Assembly: GCA_032164245.1 (NCBI GenBank)
Contig: JAVMKO010000169.1
Coordinates: forward strand, 82,501-146,500
DNA length: 64,000 nucleotides
Origin: Sternotherus odoratus
Lineage: Eukaryota; Chordata; Testudines; Kinosternidae
Direction of reading: 5' to 3'
Positions within the stretch are counted from its first letter, which is position 1, and every line of letters begins with the position of its first letter. A program made the translations under genes and the position numbers. Under the pieces are notes generated by a model that was given only the letters and a program-made list of their open reading frames with translations, was not told where the DNA came from and searched no databases. Shown here piece after piece: positions 22,901-37,900 of the stretch.

Positions 22901-25900
22901 ATTTCTGTTTAAGGAGTTTATGCTTTTCTCTTTTTCTTTTATTAAAATCGTTCTTGTAAGAACTGTCTGTTTGTTTCCATTGGAGTGATCCCTGTTTGGA
23001 TCAGGCACGTCTCACAGCTAGTGAGGGTTTGGGTTCTCGAATCTCTCCCAGGTAAAAAGTGTGTGTGTGTGTTACTATTGGGGTTCCAACTTGCCATACC
23101 CCATGGTTTTGGGGACTCAGATTGGTGGTGGCAGCATTTTCCAAGCCCCTACTGGAGAAATTTGGGTTTCAGGGGAAAAGATTTAACCTCAGCTGGTAAA
23201 ATAAGCTTGGGGGGTGATTTGTCTTTCATGCAGGGTCCCCACATCTTTACCCTAGAGTTCAGAGTGGGAAAATAGAACCTTGACAACTTGTATACCATGG
23301 TAGATTCCTAGTTTCCCATGCCAGAAGATACCGTTGTGATAATATATCCTGAATCCTGGGATAAAACTGGCCACAGAACTTCCCCAAAATAATTCCTAGA
23401 GACCCTTGGTAATTTTTTCCAATGATTAATTATCCTCACCATTAAAAATTTACTAATTATTTCCAGCCTTGTTCCAAAGCTATAAAAGGGGGTGGAGCAG
23501 AATAAAGGAGGTGAGGATCCAGAGAGATGAAAGATTCTCACCTTGTGCCAAAGCGATAAAATAGGATACAATAGATCAAAGGAGGCAGCCAGTCATGAGA
23601 AACCCCTTAGTTCCACCTGAGATGTCTGCTGGAACTAACAAGGACTGTACCAGGCAAAAGGATTCAATCCAGACTAGGAAGGAATTTAGTCTGTCAAAGA
23701 AGTTTATTGGAACGTCTCTGAGGATGAGTTATTACCTGTAATCAGTTTCTTAATGTATTAGGCTTAGACTTGTGTGTTTTTGCTTTACATTGCTTGGTGA
23801 CTTAATTTGTTCTATCTCTTATTACTTGGAATGACTTAAAATCCTACTTTTATACTTAATAATATCTGTGACAGAGTCAGACCAGAAGGGTATAGGAGAG
23901 TGCTGGAAGGGAGGTATATCAGCCTCAGGATGACTAAGTCCCTGTTCCCTGGCTAGCCAAAGGAGAAGCTTCTAGAAATCAGCAGAAACAGCTAGCCTGA
24001 TTAGGACACCTGAAGCCAGTCAGTGGCTGGCTGAAACCAGTTAAAAACCCTCCCAGTTAGTCAGGTGGGTGTGGATGTCAGGAGCTGTGAGAGGAGGTTG
24101 TGCTGTTGGTGAGACTGAGTGGTAGACAACATATCATACGCGAGGAAGGAGGCCCTGAGGTAAGGGTGAAGTGGATTGTGAAGAAGCAGGGACTGCTGTG
24201 AGGAAGTAGCTCAGGGAATTGTATTGTGTTTTGTGGCTAAAAGGTCAGCCATCTTAGCTGATACTGTTAGGGTCCCTGGGCTGGAGCCCAGAGTAGCGGG
24301 TGGGCCCGGGCTCCCCCCTTTCTACCTCCCCTAATTAATCACTGTAATTGGGAGACCACAGAGACTGAGCCAGGAAGGATAGCTTCTCCTCACTGGCTTA
24401 TGATAAAAATGGCTCAATAGGCTGTGACTTTGTCTCTAGAGAGAGAAGGGCCACGTGGAGGGTCACAGTGAGCCTCTGAAGCTAGTGAAATCTGCCAGGA
24501 AACGTAGGACCCACAAGTACAGAATTGGAGCTTTGTCACATATCACTTTACTTTATTAATGAAACTAAAGTAAGTGACTAATACCTGGGAGAGCAAACAG
24601 TTGTGCATCTCTAACAGTGTTATAGAGGGTGGACAATTTATGAGTTTACTCTGTATAAGCTTTATACAGAGAAAAATGGATTTGTTTGTGGTTTGGATCC
24701 CAATGGAAACTGGGTCTGAGTGCTGGAGGTGGGAACCTGCTGAGATGTTTTCACCTGAAGCCTGCATCTTTGGGTCAATGGTCCAAACCCTGGGTGTCTG
24801 TTGAAGCAGAGTAGCATGTCTGGATCAATAAGAGAGGGTTTTTGAGTCCCAAGATGTCAGGGAAAACAGGCTCAGAGGTAATCTTAGCACATCAGATGAC
24901 AATGCCAAAGGGGTCTGTGTGACCGAACTTGGCCTAGCACCAATCCATGTTGGCTCTGCTAATCCTCTCCACTCTCTCGCTCCATTAAGCCCCTTAGGTC
25001 AGGGGTGGAAGTGAAGAGATTATCTCTCTACCAGCCCCAGAGACATGGAGGTGCACTCTCCAGGCCTGGCTAGTGTGACAAGCATTGGAGGAGATCCCAC
25101 ACTCCCCAATCTTTGCAGGAGTGTGTGTCTTATGCTCACCAGACCTCAGGGGAGAAGGAGGTGATGCACAATTTATATATCAAAAAATCAGCAAGGCTAA
25201 TAGAATATTTCATATTCTGAATGTTGGACACCCATACAAAGTCACTATCTCACAGGATGCGATCCTACTGCCATTATTAACATCAATCGCAAATTCCAAA
25301 TCACATCTTTAGAGACACATTGTCGGGGACTAACTCCCTCTATATTCATAGACTTGTAAGGGATGATTTGGGGTGAAATTCATCCCTGGACAGCAAGTAC
25401 GTGCTAGGACTCTGCAACACAAGATATTCGCATATGCCTTATTTTGAAGGGATGGGTGGGATATAAGTGACACATAGACCACTGCATAGGAGAGACTTTC
25501 ACCCAACAGGAGAAGGAATTGATCTGCAGCATTCATCTGTTCATCCTAGCAAATGTTATCAAACTAATATTCTAACAACAACAAGGATCCTTCAGTTTCA
25601 GTATTACTAACTATGAGAACTATATTTCTATTTGCATCACTTTTCTACCATGGAAGTGAATTAACTTTTACATTAAAAGAATCAACACACACTTACTCAA
25701 TTCTGATTGGAGTTTATCTGCAAATAAAAAAAAACCTTAATGTGCATACTTTGTGAATTTCAGTTGGGTTAGCTAGCACATATTATGCCCTTCCCAAAAG
25801 CTTCTAATATGATAGCTAACACAAATTATGTTGAAAGAGTGTAAACCAGACTCCACCCCCTACTGAAACACTCCTCAATAAATCCTGTTACTGCAATAAA

Positions 25901-28900
25901 GGAAATTCTGAATATTGTCACTGCTTTAGAGATGCTACACACTGCCTCTGTCTGGAGCGCAAACAGGAGACATGAGATTAATTAAAATATTATGAGGAAA
26001 AAATATTTTTACTCCCATATTTCTGCACAGCTCTTTATAGATGTTTTACTAGTATAGTCAGTTTAATACAACTGTATTAAAAAGAACATATTAAAAGTTA
26101 CTTTTTTCTGCTTTAAATTAATATTTTCTTGCACTCATTTGTGTGTGCAGGGAGTTTGTGTAATTGGTCAACAAAAAATTACAAATTTTAAATGTGAAAC
26201 ACTTCCAAAGCTTCAGTATGAAACACCCCACATATTCCAGTCACACACTCCCAATGGCTATACTCATGTTCACTATCAAACCAGACTCATCTGCATAAAC
26301 CAGCCACTGAATAGACCACACCCCATGAAGGGGAAATCCCAAACCTTCTCCCAGAATGGAAACTCTACAGACTCCTTCTCTTGTCATGGAAACTGCTCTC
26401 ACAACCCATCACTCCCATCTGCTCATCTCTTTTCATCAAGCCACTGACAATGATCAACTTCTCATGGCTCACATATCCCCCAAATATTACACAACCAGAC
26501 ATCCTCCAGGCCACAGAAGTCAATGGAAATTAACCTTTTTCTTTCTGGAATGTTTCTGAAAAACAAAAGCAACAAGAAAGCCATGTTTTTAACATGGCAC
26601 TTCCAATTTGGTCTCCAAAGGATACAGAAATAATGTACTCACCAAAACCAAGGCAATGTTTGGTCATTTATAAAATATTGTAAGTTCAGGCATTTCATTT
26701 TACTAATGAAAAAATTAAAGCCCACAGTACTTGTATACCAATGCAGATTCCTAGTTTCCAAGTAGAACCAATTCAATTTACTTTTTTCTGCTTTGATAGT
26801 TATCTCTTCTTGCAGTTATTGGTGTATTTGTGTCTCTGTGCCTAATGGAGTAACAAATACTTTAAAAGAGGGTAGTTTGATAAAGAGCTGTTTGGCATAT
26901 GATAAAGTTGTCTTGTCTTAGCTTTTGTAAGGTGAGATTGGAGGGCATCAGGTGGAAAGGTAAAGAATGTGTGCCCGCCTTCTAACGCAGCCCATCACCT
27001 TTTTGTCTTTTGCTAGGACCAGAAGTGTCTGGTGTTCCATTATCTGATGACGCACATAAGGAATGTGCTGATGGCCATGCTAGGAGGGTGTCAATCCATG
27101 TTGATTCTGCTACTTGACTCTAATCTTTTTCTCCACCAAACTCCAAAGACCAGGAATTGTAATGGAAAGACTTCTCAGTACCACCCCCCAAAAACATGGG
27201 GGAGAGAAGAAGAAATTCCTGCCTCCACCCCTTAGGAGAACACCCTGGTCAGGGTGACAGGTCTTGTAGGGGCTACAACACCGCTGAAGGCGGACAGAAG
27301 TGTGTGTCTTTAATTCACCAGACCTCAAAGGGAGTGGAGGAGAGACTACTAAAAGATGTAGGGGGGGGGAATCCTAAGGAGTGTATACTTGACAGCAATA
27401 AATCCACACACACACACTATCTCGAAGGGCATGTTGTTACTTTTATTATTAAAATCAATGGCAAATTGCAAATCCTATAATTGATGACATAATGTCAGGG
27501 CCTCACTCCTCCTACATTCACCGACATATTTTAACTGATTTAGGGTGAAATTCATCGCAGGAGCGAGAGATGGACTAGACCTGTGCAGCACAAGTTTCAC
27601 AACTATACCCTATTTGGAATGGTATGTGAGATATAAGTGACACAAAGCCCATTGCATAGGAGAGACTTTCACCCAATGGAAGCAAGAATTGGTCTGTACC
27701 ATTCATCTGTCCATCCTAGCAAATGTTATCAAAGTAATATTCTAACAACAACAAAGATCCCTTATTTCTAACTGTGAGAACTTCATTTCTATTTAAATCA
27801 CTTTTCCACCATGGCATTGAAATAACTTTTAATTTCAAAGAATCAACATGCACTTACTTATTTTTTCGCAGACTTGAACTGAAAAGAAAAAAAAATTTCA
27901 TTTCACACACCTTGTGAATTTCAGGTGGGTTAACTAGCAGATGTGAAGCCTCTCTCAAAAACCCAGTAATCTGATACCTCACAGCAATTATGTTGCAAGA
28001 GTCCAAACCCGACTCATCCCCCTACTGTAAAACTCCTCAATAAACCCTGTCACTGCAATAAAAGAAATTCTGAATATTGTCCCTGCTTTAGAGATGCTAC
28101 ACACTACCTCTTTCTGGAGTCCAAACACAGGACATGAGATTCATGAGAAAATTATTTGGAAAAAATATGTATTTTTGCTCCCATACTGCTCACAATGAGC
28201 CCTGCACAGCTCTTAAGAGATTTTTATCTAGTATAGTGAGTTTCATAGAACTATAATGAAGAAGAACCAATTCCAAGTTACTTATTTCTGCTTTGATTGT
28301 CATCTCTTCTTGCAGTTATTGGTGTATTAGTGTCTCTGTGCCTAATGGATTAACAAATACTTTAAAAGAGGGTAGTTTGATAAATAGCTGTTTGGCATAT
28401 GATAAATTTGTCTTATCCTAGCTCTTGTAAGGTGAGATTGGAGGGCATCAGGTGGAAAGGTAAAGAATGTGTCCCCACTTTCTAACGCAGCCCATCACCT
28501 TTTTGTCTTTTGCTAGGAGCAGGAATGTATTGCAAGTGTATTATAAGTGTATAGGAGTGTATTGTAAGTACTGTACAGACATATTAAAATGCAATAATCA
28601 ATGCCCACAGTACTTGTATACCATGGCAGATTCCTAGTTTCCCAGAAGAACCAATTCAATTTACTTTTTTTCTGCTTTGATAGTTATCTCTTCTTGCAGT
28701 TATTGGTGTATTTGTGTCTCTGCGTAAAATGGATTAACAAATAAGAACATAAAACATAAGAAAGGCCTTAGTGGGTCAGACCAATGGTCCATCTAGCTCA
28801 GTATTCTTTCTACCAACAGTGGCCAATGCCAGTTGCCCTGGAGTGAGTGAACCTAACAGGTAATGATCAAGTTATCTCTCTCCTGTCGTCTATCACCCCC

Positions 28901-31900
28901 CTCCGACAAACCGAGGCTAGGGACATCATTTCCTACCTATCATGACTAATAGCTATTAAAGGAATTAACCTCCATGAATTTATCCAGTTCTCTTTTAAAT
29001 TCTTTTATAGTCCTAGCCTTCACAGCCTCCTGAGGCAAGGAGTTCCACAGGTTGACTGTGTGCTGTGTGAAGAAGAACTTCCTTTTGTTTGTTTTAAACC
29101 TACTGCCCACTAATTTCAATGGGTGGCCCATAGATCTTCTATTATGGGAACAAGTAAATAACTTTGCTTATTCACTTTCTCCTTACCACTCATAATTTTA
29201 TAGACCTCTATCACATCCCCCCTTAGTCTCCTCTTTTCCAAGCTTAGAAGTCCTAGCCTCTTTAATCTCTCCTCATATGGGACCTGTTCCAAACCACTAA
29301 TCATTTTATTTGCCCTTCTCTGAAACTTTTCTAATGCCAACATATCCTTTTTGAGATGAGGAGACGACATTTGTACGCAGTATTCAAGATGTGAGCGCAC
29401 CATGGATTTGTGTAAGGTCAATAAGATATTCTCTGTTTTATTCTCTATCCCTTTTTTAATGATTCCTAACATCCTGTTTGCTTTTTTGACTCCTGCTCAG
29501 GGCCGGCGACAGGGGGGTACTACGGGTACAGCTGTACCGGGCCCCGGACTTTAGGGGGGCCCCGGTACACAGCTGTACCAGTAGTCATCCCCCCTTGTCG
29601 CTGGGCCTGGAGAGCGGGGAAGGGGTGGGGAGGCGGCGCGGCTCTCCTCCGGACGAGCGCACGTGTCCCTGGCAGGAGCAGAGAGCCCGGCCGGCGGCAG
29701 CGGCGCAGTCCGGGGGAGAAAGTGCGGGGGGGAGGCTCCGCAGCAGGGTAGGGCTTCCCCCGCCGGGTCCGGGGGAGAAAGAGCGCGGGGGGGGAGAGGG
29801 AGAAAGGGCGCGGGGGGGAGAGAGAAAGAAAGGGTGCGGGGGGGAGAGAGAAAGAAAGGGCGCGGGGGGGAGAGAGAAAGAAAGGGTGCGGGGGGGAGAG
29901 AGAAAGAAAGGGTGCGGGGGGAGAGAGAAAGAAAGGGTGCGGGGGGAGAGAGAAAGAAAGGGTGCGGGGGGGAGAGAGAAAGAAAGGGTGCGGGGGGGAG
30001 AGAGAAAGAAAGGGTGCGGGGGGGAGAGAGAAAGAAAGGGTGCGGGGGGGAGAGAGAAAGAAAGGGCGCGGGGGGGAGAGAAAGAAAGGGCGCGGGGGGG
30101 AGAGAAAGAAAGGGCGCGGGGGGGAGAGAGAAAGAAAGGGCGCGGGGGGGAGAAAGAAAGAAAGGGTGCGGGGGGGAGAAAGAAAGAAAGGGTGCGGGGG
30201 GAGAGAGAAAGAAAGGGTGCGGGGGGAGAGAGAAAGAAAGGGTGCGGGGGGAGAGAGAAAGAAAGGGTGCGGCGGGAGAGAGAAAGAAAGGGTGCGGGGG
30301 GGAGAGAGAAAGAAAGGGTGCGGGGGGGAGAGAGAAAGAAAGGGTGCGGGGGGGAGAGAGAAAGAAAGGGTGCGGGGGGGAGAGAGAAAGAAAGGGCGCG
30401 GGGGGGAGAGAAAGAAAGGGCGCGGGGGGGAGAGAAAGAAAGGGCGCGGGGGGGAGAAAGGGCGGCCCGCGCTGCTGCCAGATTCTGTCAGCTGGGGGGG
30501 GGAGCGCCAGCTGGGCTGGGGGGCCCCCCAGCTGGGCTTTCCCCCCCCAGCCGCTGTCAGCTGGGGGGGAGCGCTGGCTGGGCTGGGGGGGGCCCGGCTG
30601 GGCTTTCCCCCCCCAGCTGCTGTCAGCTGGGGGGTCCCCAGCTGGGCTGGGGGGCCCCCAAACGATCAGAGTAGGGGGCCCCCAAATTTCTGTCGCCGGC
30701 CCTGCTCCTGCTACACACTACGTGGATGTCTTTAGAGAACTATCCATGATGACTCCAAGATCTTTTCCTGACTAGTTGTAGCTAAATTAGCCCCCATCAT
30801 ATTGTACGTACAGTTGGGGTTATTTTTTCCAATGTGCATTACTTTACATTTATCCACATTAAATTTCATTTGCCATTTTGTTTCCCAATCACTTAGTTTT
30901 GTGAGATCTTTTTGCAATTCTTTTTGCAGTTCTTCACAGAATACCAATCTGATTGGTTCTCTCATTACAGTAATTAATTGCATTTCTTGAGTTACTGACA
31001 ACGGATCTCCATTTCAAAAGGTGTATCTTCCTCCTAGTGATAATGGACCATCTACATTTAAAAGCCCTCTTAGAATTGGTATGTTAATGTACAATTTTTT
31101 TTTATTTTTTTTTCTTTTCTTTTTCTTTCTGTGCGTATAAATGCATTTTACTTCTGTTCCATTCTATGCATCCGACGAAGTGAGCTATAGCTCACGAAAG
31201 CTTATGCTGAAATAAACTAGTTAGTCTCTAAGGTGCTACAAGTATTCCTCATTTTCTAATAGATTAGTAAGACATGATTTCCCTTTGCAGAAACCATGTT
31301 GACTTTTGCCCAACAATTTATGTTCTTCTATGTGCCTGACAATCTTATTCTTTATTATTGTTTCAGCTAATTTGCCTGGTACAGACATTAGACTTACCGG
31401 TATGTAATTGCCGGGATCACCTCTAGAGCCCTTTTCAAATATTGGCGTTACATTAGCTATCTTCCAGTCATTAGGCACAGAAGCCGATTTAAAGGACAGG
31501 TTACAAACCCTAGTTAATAGTTTTGCAAGTTCACATTTGAATTTTTTCAGAACTCTTGGGGTGAATGCCGTCTGGTGAATGCCAGTGATTTATTACAGTT
31601 AAGTTTATCAATTAGTTCCAAAACCTTCTCTCGTGACACTTCAATCTGTGACCATTCCTCAGATTTGTCACCTACAAAAGACGGTTCCAGTTTGGGAATA
31701 TTGCTAACGTCCTCAGCCGTGAAGACTGAAGCAAAAAAGTCATTTAGTTTCTCCACAATGACTTTATCGTCTTTAAGTGTTCCTTTTGTATCATCCAGAG
31801 GCCCCACTGGTTGTTTAGCAGGCTTCCTGCTTCTGACGTATTTAAAAAACCTTTTATTATTACCCTTTGAGTTTTTGGCTAGCTGTTCTTCAAACTCCAT

Positions 31901-34900
31901 TTTGGCTTTTCTTATTACATTTTTACATTTAATTTGGCAGTGTTTATGCTCCTTTCTAGTTACCTCACTAGGATTTGACTTCCACTTTTTAAAAGATGCC
32001 TTTTTATCTCTCACTGCTTCTTTTACATGGTTTTAAGCCACCGTGGCTCTTTTTTAGTTCTTTGACTTTGTTTTTTAATTTGGGGTATACATTTAAATTG
32101 GGCCTCTATTATGGTGTCTTTGAAAAGTGTCCATACAGCTTGCAGGGATTTCACTTTAGTCACTTTACCTATTCATTTCCTTTTAACTAACTCCTTCATT
32201 TTTGCATAGTTCCCCTTCCTGAAATTAAATGCTACCGTATTGGGCTACTGAGGTGTTGTTCCCACCACAGGAATGTTAAATGTTATTATACTATGATCAC
32301 TATTTCCAAGCGGTCCTGTTATAGTTACCTCTTGGACCAGCTCCTGCGCTCCACTCAGGACTAAATCAAGAGTTGCCTCTCCTCTTGTGGGTTCCTGTAC
32401 CAGCTACTCCAAGAAGCAGTCATTTAAAGTATCGAGGATTTTGTCTCTGCATTTCGTCGTGAGGTGACATGTACCCAGTCAATATGGGGATAATTGAAAT
32501 CTCCCACTATTATTGAGTTCTTTATTTTACCAGCCTCTCTAATCTCCCTTAGCATTTCATCATCACTATCATTGCCCTGATCAGGTGGTCGATAATAGAT
32601 CCCTATTGTTATATTCTTATTAGAGCATGGAATTACTATCCATAGAGATTCTACGGAATGTGTGTCTTCATTTAAGAGTTTTAATTAATTTGATTCTATA
32701 TTTTCTTACACATATAGTGCCACTACCCCACCACCACGACCTGTTCTATCCTTCAGATATATTTTATACCCCGGAATGATTGTGTCCCATTGATTGTCCT
32801 CACTCCACCATGTTTCTGTGATGCCTATTATGTCAATATCCTCCTTTAACACAAAGCACTCTGTTCACCCATCTTATTATTTAGACTTCTGGCATTAGTG
32901 TACAAGCACTTTAAAAACTGGTCACTACTTATCTGTTGGCCCTTTTCTGATAAGTCATATTTTTTATGTGATAGTTTCTCATCTGATCTGGCCTCTCCTT
33001 TATCCTTTTCCATCCTCTCCTCACGACTAAACCCTAGAGAATCTCTATCAGTAAAGTCTCTGTCCAATCCATGTGCTCCTCTGCAGCAATAAGCTTTCCC
33101 ACATCTCTTAGTTTAAAAACTGCTCTGCAACCTTTTTAATGTTCAGTGCTAGCAGTCTGGTTCCACTTTGGTGTGGGTGGAGCCCATCCTTCCTGCATAG
33201 GCTCCCCTCATCCCAAAAGCTTCCCTGGTTCCTAATAAATCTAAGCCCTCCTCTATACGCTATCGTCTCATCCACACATTGAGACTCTGGAGCTCTGCCT
33301 GCCTACCCGGCCCTGCACGTAGAACTGGAAGCATTCCTGAGAATGCCACCGTAGAGGTCCTGGATTTCAATCTCTTTCCTAGCAGCATAAATTTGGCCTT
33401 TAAAAGAGGGTAGTTTGATAAAGAACTGTTTGGCATATGATAATACAGTTTTGTCCTCGCTCGTGTAAGATGAGGAAGGAGGACATCAGGTGGAAAGGTA
33501 AAGAATGTGTCCCCACATTCTAACACAGCCCATCACCTCTTTGTCTGTTGCTAGGAGCAGGAGTCTCTGGTGTTCCATGTTCTGATGACGCACATAAGGA
33601 AATTGCTAATGGCTATGCTAGGAAGGTGTCAATCCACCTTCCAATTCTGTTACTTGATTCCACTCTTTTTCTCCACCAAACTCCATTGACCAGGAATTGT
33701 AATGGAAAGACTTCTCAGTACCAGCTCCCAAAAACATGGAGGAGAGAAGAAGAAATTCCTGCCTGCACCCGTCAGGGGAACACCCTGGCCAGGGTGACAG
33801 GGCTTGTAGGGGCTACAACACCCCTGAAGCCTGACAGAAGTGTGTGTCTTTAATTCCCGAGACCTCAAAGAGAGTGGGGGCAGGGGACGACTAAAGGATA
33901 TAGGGGGAAAAAATCCGAAAGCATCTATGCTTGATAGCAAGACACCCACACACACTATGTCAAAGGGCATGTTGAATTAACTTTTACATTCAAAGAATCC
34001 ATATGCACTTACTCATTTCTTCTCGGAGTTCATCTGAAAAGAAAAAAAAAAAAACATCTGTCATTTCACACACCTTGTGAATTCCAGTTGGGTTAACTAG
34101 CAGATATTAAGCCTCTCTCTAAAAGCCTGTAATCTGATACCTCTCAGCAATTATGTTGCAACAGTCCAAATCGGACTCATCCCCCTCCTGTAAAACTCCT
34201 CAGTAAATCCTGTAACTTAAATAAAAAAAATCTGTATATTGGAAGTGCTTTAGAGAGGCTACACACTAACTCCTCCTGAAGTCCAAACACAGGATATGAA
34301 GTTCATTAGAAAATATTAGGAAAAAAAATATTTCTGCACCCATACTGCTCACAATGAGCCCTGCACAGCTCTTAATAGATGTTTTACTGATATAGTCAGT
34401 TTGATAGAACTATAATGAAGAAGAACCAATTCCAAGTTACTTATTTCTGCTTTGATAGTCATCTCTTCTTGCAGTTATTGGTGTATTTGTGTCTCTGTGC
34501 ACAATGGTTTAACCATTATTCACAAATATTACATTTTAAACACTTCTAAAGCCTTCAACATGAAACACCCCACATATTCCACTGTCACACACTCCCAACA
34601 GCTATCCCCATGTGCAGTAAGCAACTAGACTCATCTGCCAGCCATGACAGGACTCTGAATAAACCTCACCGCATGAAAAGGAAATCCCAAATCTTTTCTC
34701 AGTATTGAAACTCTCTCTTTTTGCAGTTATTGGTGTATTTGTGTCTCTGTGTATAATGGATTAACAAATATCACAAATATTACATTTTAGATTATCTAAA
34801 TTCTAATTCTAATGGGAAGGGAAAACCAACCCTGGCAATAGAATTTTTTTAAAGAGGGTAGTTTGATAAAGAACTGTTTGGCATATGATAAAGTTGTCTT

Positions 34901-37900
34901 ATCCTAGCTCTTGTAAGGTGAGGTTGGAGGGCATCAGGTGGAAAAGTAAAGAATGTGTCCCTACCTTCTAACACAGCCCATCACCTTTTTGTCTTTTGCT
35001 AGGAGCAGGAGTCTCTGGTGTTCTATGTTCTGATGACGGACATAAGGAATGTGCTGATAGCTATGCTAGGAAGGTGTCAATCCATGTTGATTCTGCTACC
35101 TGATTCCACTCTTTTTCTCCACCAAACTCCATTGACCAGGAATTGTAATGAAAAGACTTCTCAGTACCAGCTCCCAAAAACATGGAGGAGAGAAGAAGAA
35201 ATTCCTGCCTGCACCTGTCAGGGGAACACCCTGGCCAGGGTGACAGGGCTTGTAGGGGCTACAACATCCCTGAAGCCTGACACAGGTGCGTGTCTTTAAT
35301 TCCCGAGACCTCAAAGAGAGTGGGGGCAGGGGACAACTAAAAGATATAGGGGGGGGAAATCCGATAGCATCTATGCTTGATAGCAAGACACCCACACACA
35401 CTATGTCAAAGGGCATGTTGTTACTTTTATTATTAAAGTCAATGGTAAATTTCAAATTCTATAATTGATAAAATAATGTCAGGTCCTCCATCCTCCTATA
35501 TTCACCGACATGTTATGACTGATTTAAGGTGAAATTCATCGCAGGAGGGATAGAAGCACTAGACCTGTGCAGCACAAGGGTCACAACTATACCCTATCTG
35601 GAATGGTATGTGGGATATAAGTGACACAAAGCCCATTGCATAGGAGAGACTTTCACCCAATGGAAGTAGGAATTGATCTGTTCCATTCATCTGTCCATCC
35701 TAGCAAATGTTATCAAAATAATATTCTAACAACAACAAAGATCCTTCAGTTCCCTTATTTCTGCCTCTGAGAACTTCATTTCTATTTGCATCACTTTTCC
35801 ACCATGGAATTGAATTAACTTTTACATTCAAAGAATCCATATGCACTTACTCATTTCTCCTCGGAGTCCACCTGAAAAGAAAAAAAAAAAACAACATCTG
35901 TCATTTCACACACCTTGTGAATTCCAGTTGGGTTTACTAGCACAGTGGTCCCCAACCCCCGGTCCGCGGACCGGTACCAGGCCGCAGCGCCTTTGCTACC
36001 GGGCCGCGACGCCTTTGCTATCATTCCCCTTCAGGCCGCGGGCGCGTTCCCCTCTGTGCCGCCTTCGCTTCCGCATCCGGTGGCTTCCCGGATTGCGTTC
36101 TGTTCCTGCTTCCGGCGGCTTTTCGGCGGACACGCAGCAGTCTGCTGCGGCGAATTGTAGAAGTGAAGCTGATCAAATAAATTCTGCGGCTTTTCGGCGG
36201 ACATACAACAGTCCGCCGCAGAGAGTGAAAAAAAAAATTGCCACCGGGCCGCAAGCTCTTATTCGGCCGCGTTGACCGGTCTGCGGCAATCAAAAGGTTG
36301 GGGACCACTGAACTAGCAGATATTAAGCCTCTCTCTAAAAGCCTGTAATCTGATACCTCTCAGCAATTATGTTGCAACAGTCCAAATCGGACTCATCCCC
36401 CTCCTGTAAAACTTCTCAGTAAATCCTGTAACGTAAATAAAAAAATTCTGAATATTGGAAGTGCTTTAGAGAGGCTACACACTAACTCCTCCTGAAGTCC
36501 AAACACAGGATATGAGGTTCATTAGAAAATATTAGGAAAAAAAATATTTCTGCACCCATACTGCTCACAATGAGCCCTGCACAGCTCTTGATAGACGTTT
36601 TATTAGTATAATCAGTTTGATAGAACTATAATGAAGAAGTTACTTATAAATTCCAAGTTACTTATTTCTGCTTTGATAGTCATATCTTCTTGCAGTTACT
36701 GGTGTCTTTGTGAGTAATGGTTTAACCAATACTCACAAATATTACATTTTAAACACTTATGAAGCCTTCAACATGAAACACCCCACATATTCCACTGTCA
36801 CACAGTCTCAGTGGGTATCCTCATGTTCATTATCAAACCAGACTCATCTGCCAGCCTCTGAACACAAAATCCCAATCCTTTTCTCCACATGGAAACTCTA
36901 CAGCAGTGGTTCTCAAACTTTTTGTAGTGGTGACCCCTTTCCCACACCGGGCCTCTAAGCGCGACCCACCCTAGGGGTCAGGCGGGGGTGGGGGCGTGCC
37001 TGCAGCCCACTGCAGCAGGAGCTGGAATGGGGGGTGTTCCAGCTGCCCCCCAGTACAGGGGATGGGATTGAGGGGGGTTCCAGCAGCCCCCCGAGGCCAG
37101 TGAGGAGGGGTTCTAGCAGCCCAACGGAGGCACCGGAGGCCCACCTCTGCACGTGGCAGTGTCTGCAGCCCACCGCAGCAGGAGCCAGGGCCTGGACCAG
37201 GCTTGCAGGGCCGCCAGCAGCCCTCCATGGCAGGAGCTGCGGCCGGGACCAGCCTTATGGGGGTGCCGGCAGCCCGCCGTGGCAGGGGCACAGGCTGCCA
37301 GCAGCTGCAGGGGCTGGATGCCAACAGCCCGCAGCAGCAGCATTGTTCATTGCCAGCTGCTGGCAGGAGGGGATCGCGACCCCCAGAGGGGTCCCGACCC
37401 CCACTTTGAGGACCAATGCTCTACAGTCTCCTTATCTGCTCATGGAAACTGCTGTCACAACCCATCAGTCCCACTTGCTAGTCTCTTTTCATCAACACAC
37501 TAACAATCATCAGAAATAATGTAATATCCAAAATAAGGCAAAAATTGGTAATTTATAAAATATTGCAAGTACAGAAATAGTAAAATGCAAGATTCATAGT
37601 GTACCACTGCAAATATCCAGATTCCAGGTCCAGAAAAAAACACTTTGATTATATATCATGAATCCTCAGATAAGACAGGCCACAGAACTTCCCCAAGTAA
37701 TTTCTAGAGAACTTTGGTAATTTTTTTTTCAATAGTTAATACCGTCACCATTAAAAATTTACTAATTATTTCCACTCTGAATCTGTCTAGCTTCTGCATT
37801 TAACCATAGATCATGTTATACGTCTCTCTGCTGGACTGAATAGCCCATTAGCAGAGAAAGACATAACACGATCCAATGAAAGTTGAAGTTAGACAATGTC

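Larger units (their letters stand above)
28743..33398 (-). mobile_element. CR1 LINE, antisense, interrupted by a hAT and a Penelope fragment
   Basis: Fragments in one orientation: endonuclease start (32,846-33,067, [13 protein letters not shown]), linker (31,547-32,014, [12 protein letters not shown] and [10 protein letters not shown]), reverse transcriptase (31,236-31,478, [34 protein letters not shown]), then 30,780-31,000 ([13 protein letters not shown]), and the C-terminal tail (28,946-29,472, [20 protein letters not shown]). Stops and frameshifts show it is dead. Removing the hAT (29,498-30,704) and the Penelope piece (about 31,010-31,247) leaves about 3.2 kb. The host strip AACAAATA|CTTTAAAAGAGGG is continuous at 26,850, marking the ends. 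Confidence 0.9.

Noticed and set aside
29595..30775. Long Gly/Arg/Glu/Lys-rich ORFs (257-370 residues)
   Set aside because: They are translations of a minisatellite inside a hAT element; three overlapping frames on the same strand are all open because of the repeat period and G/A composition.
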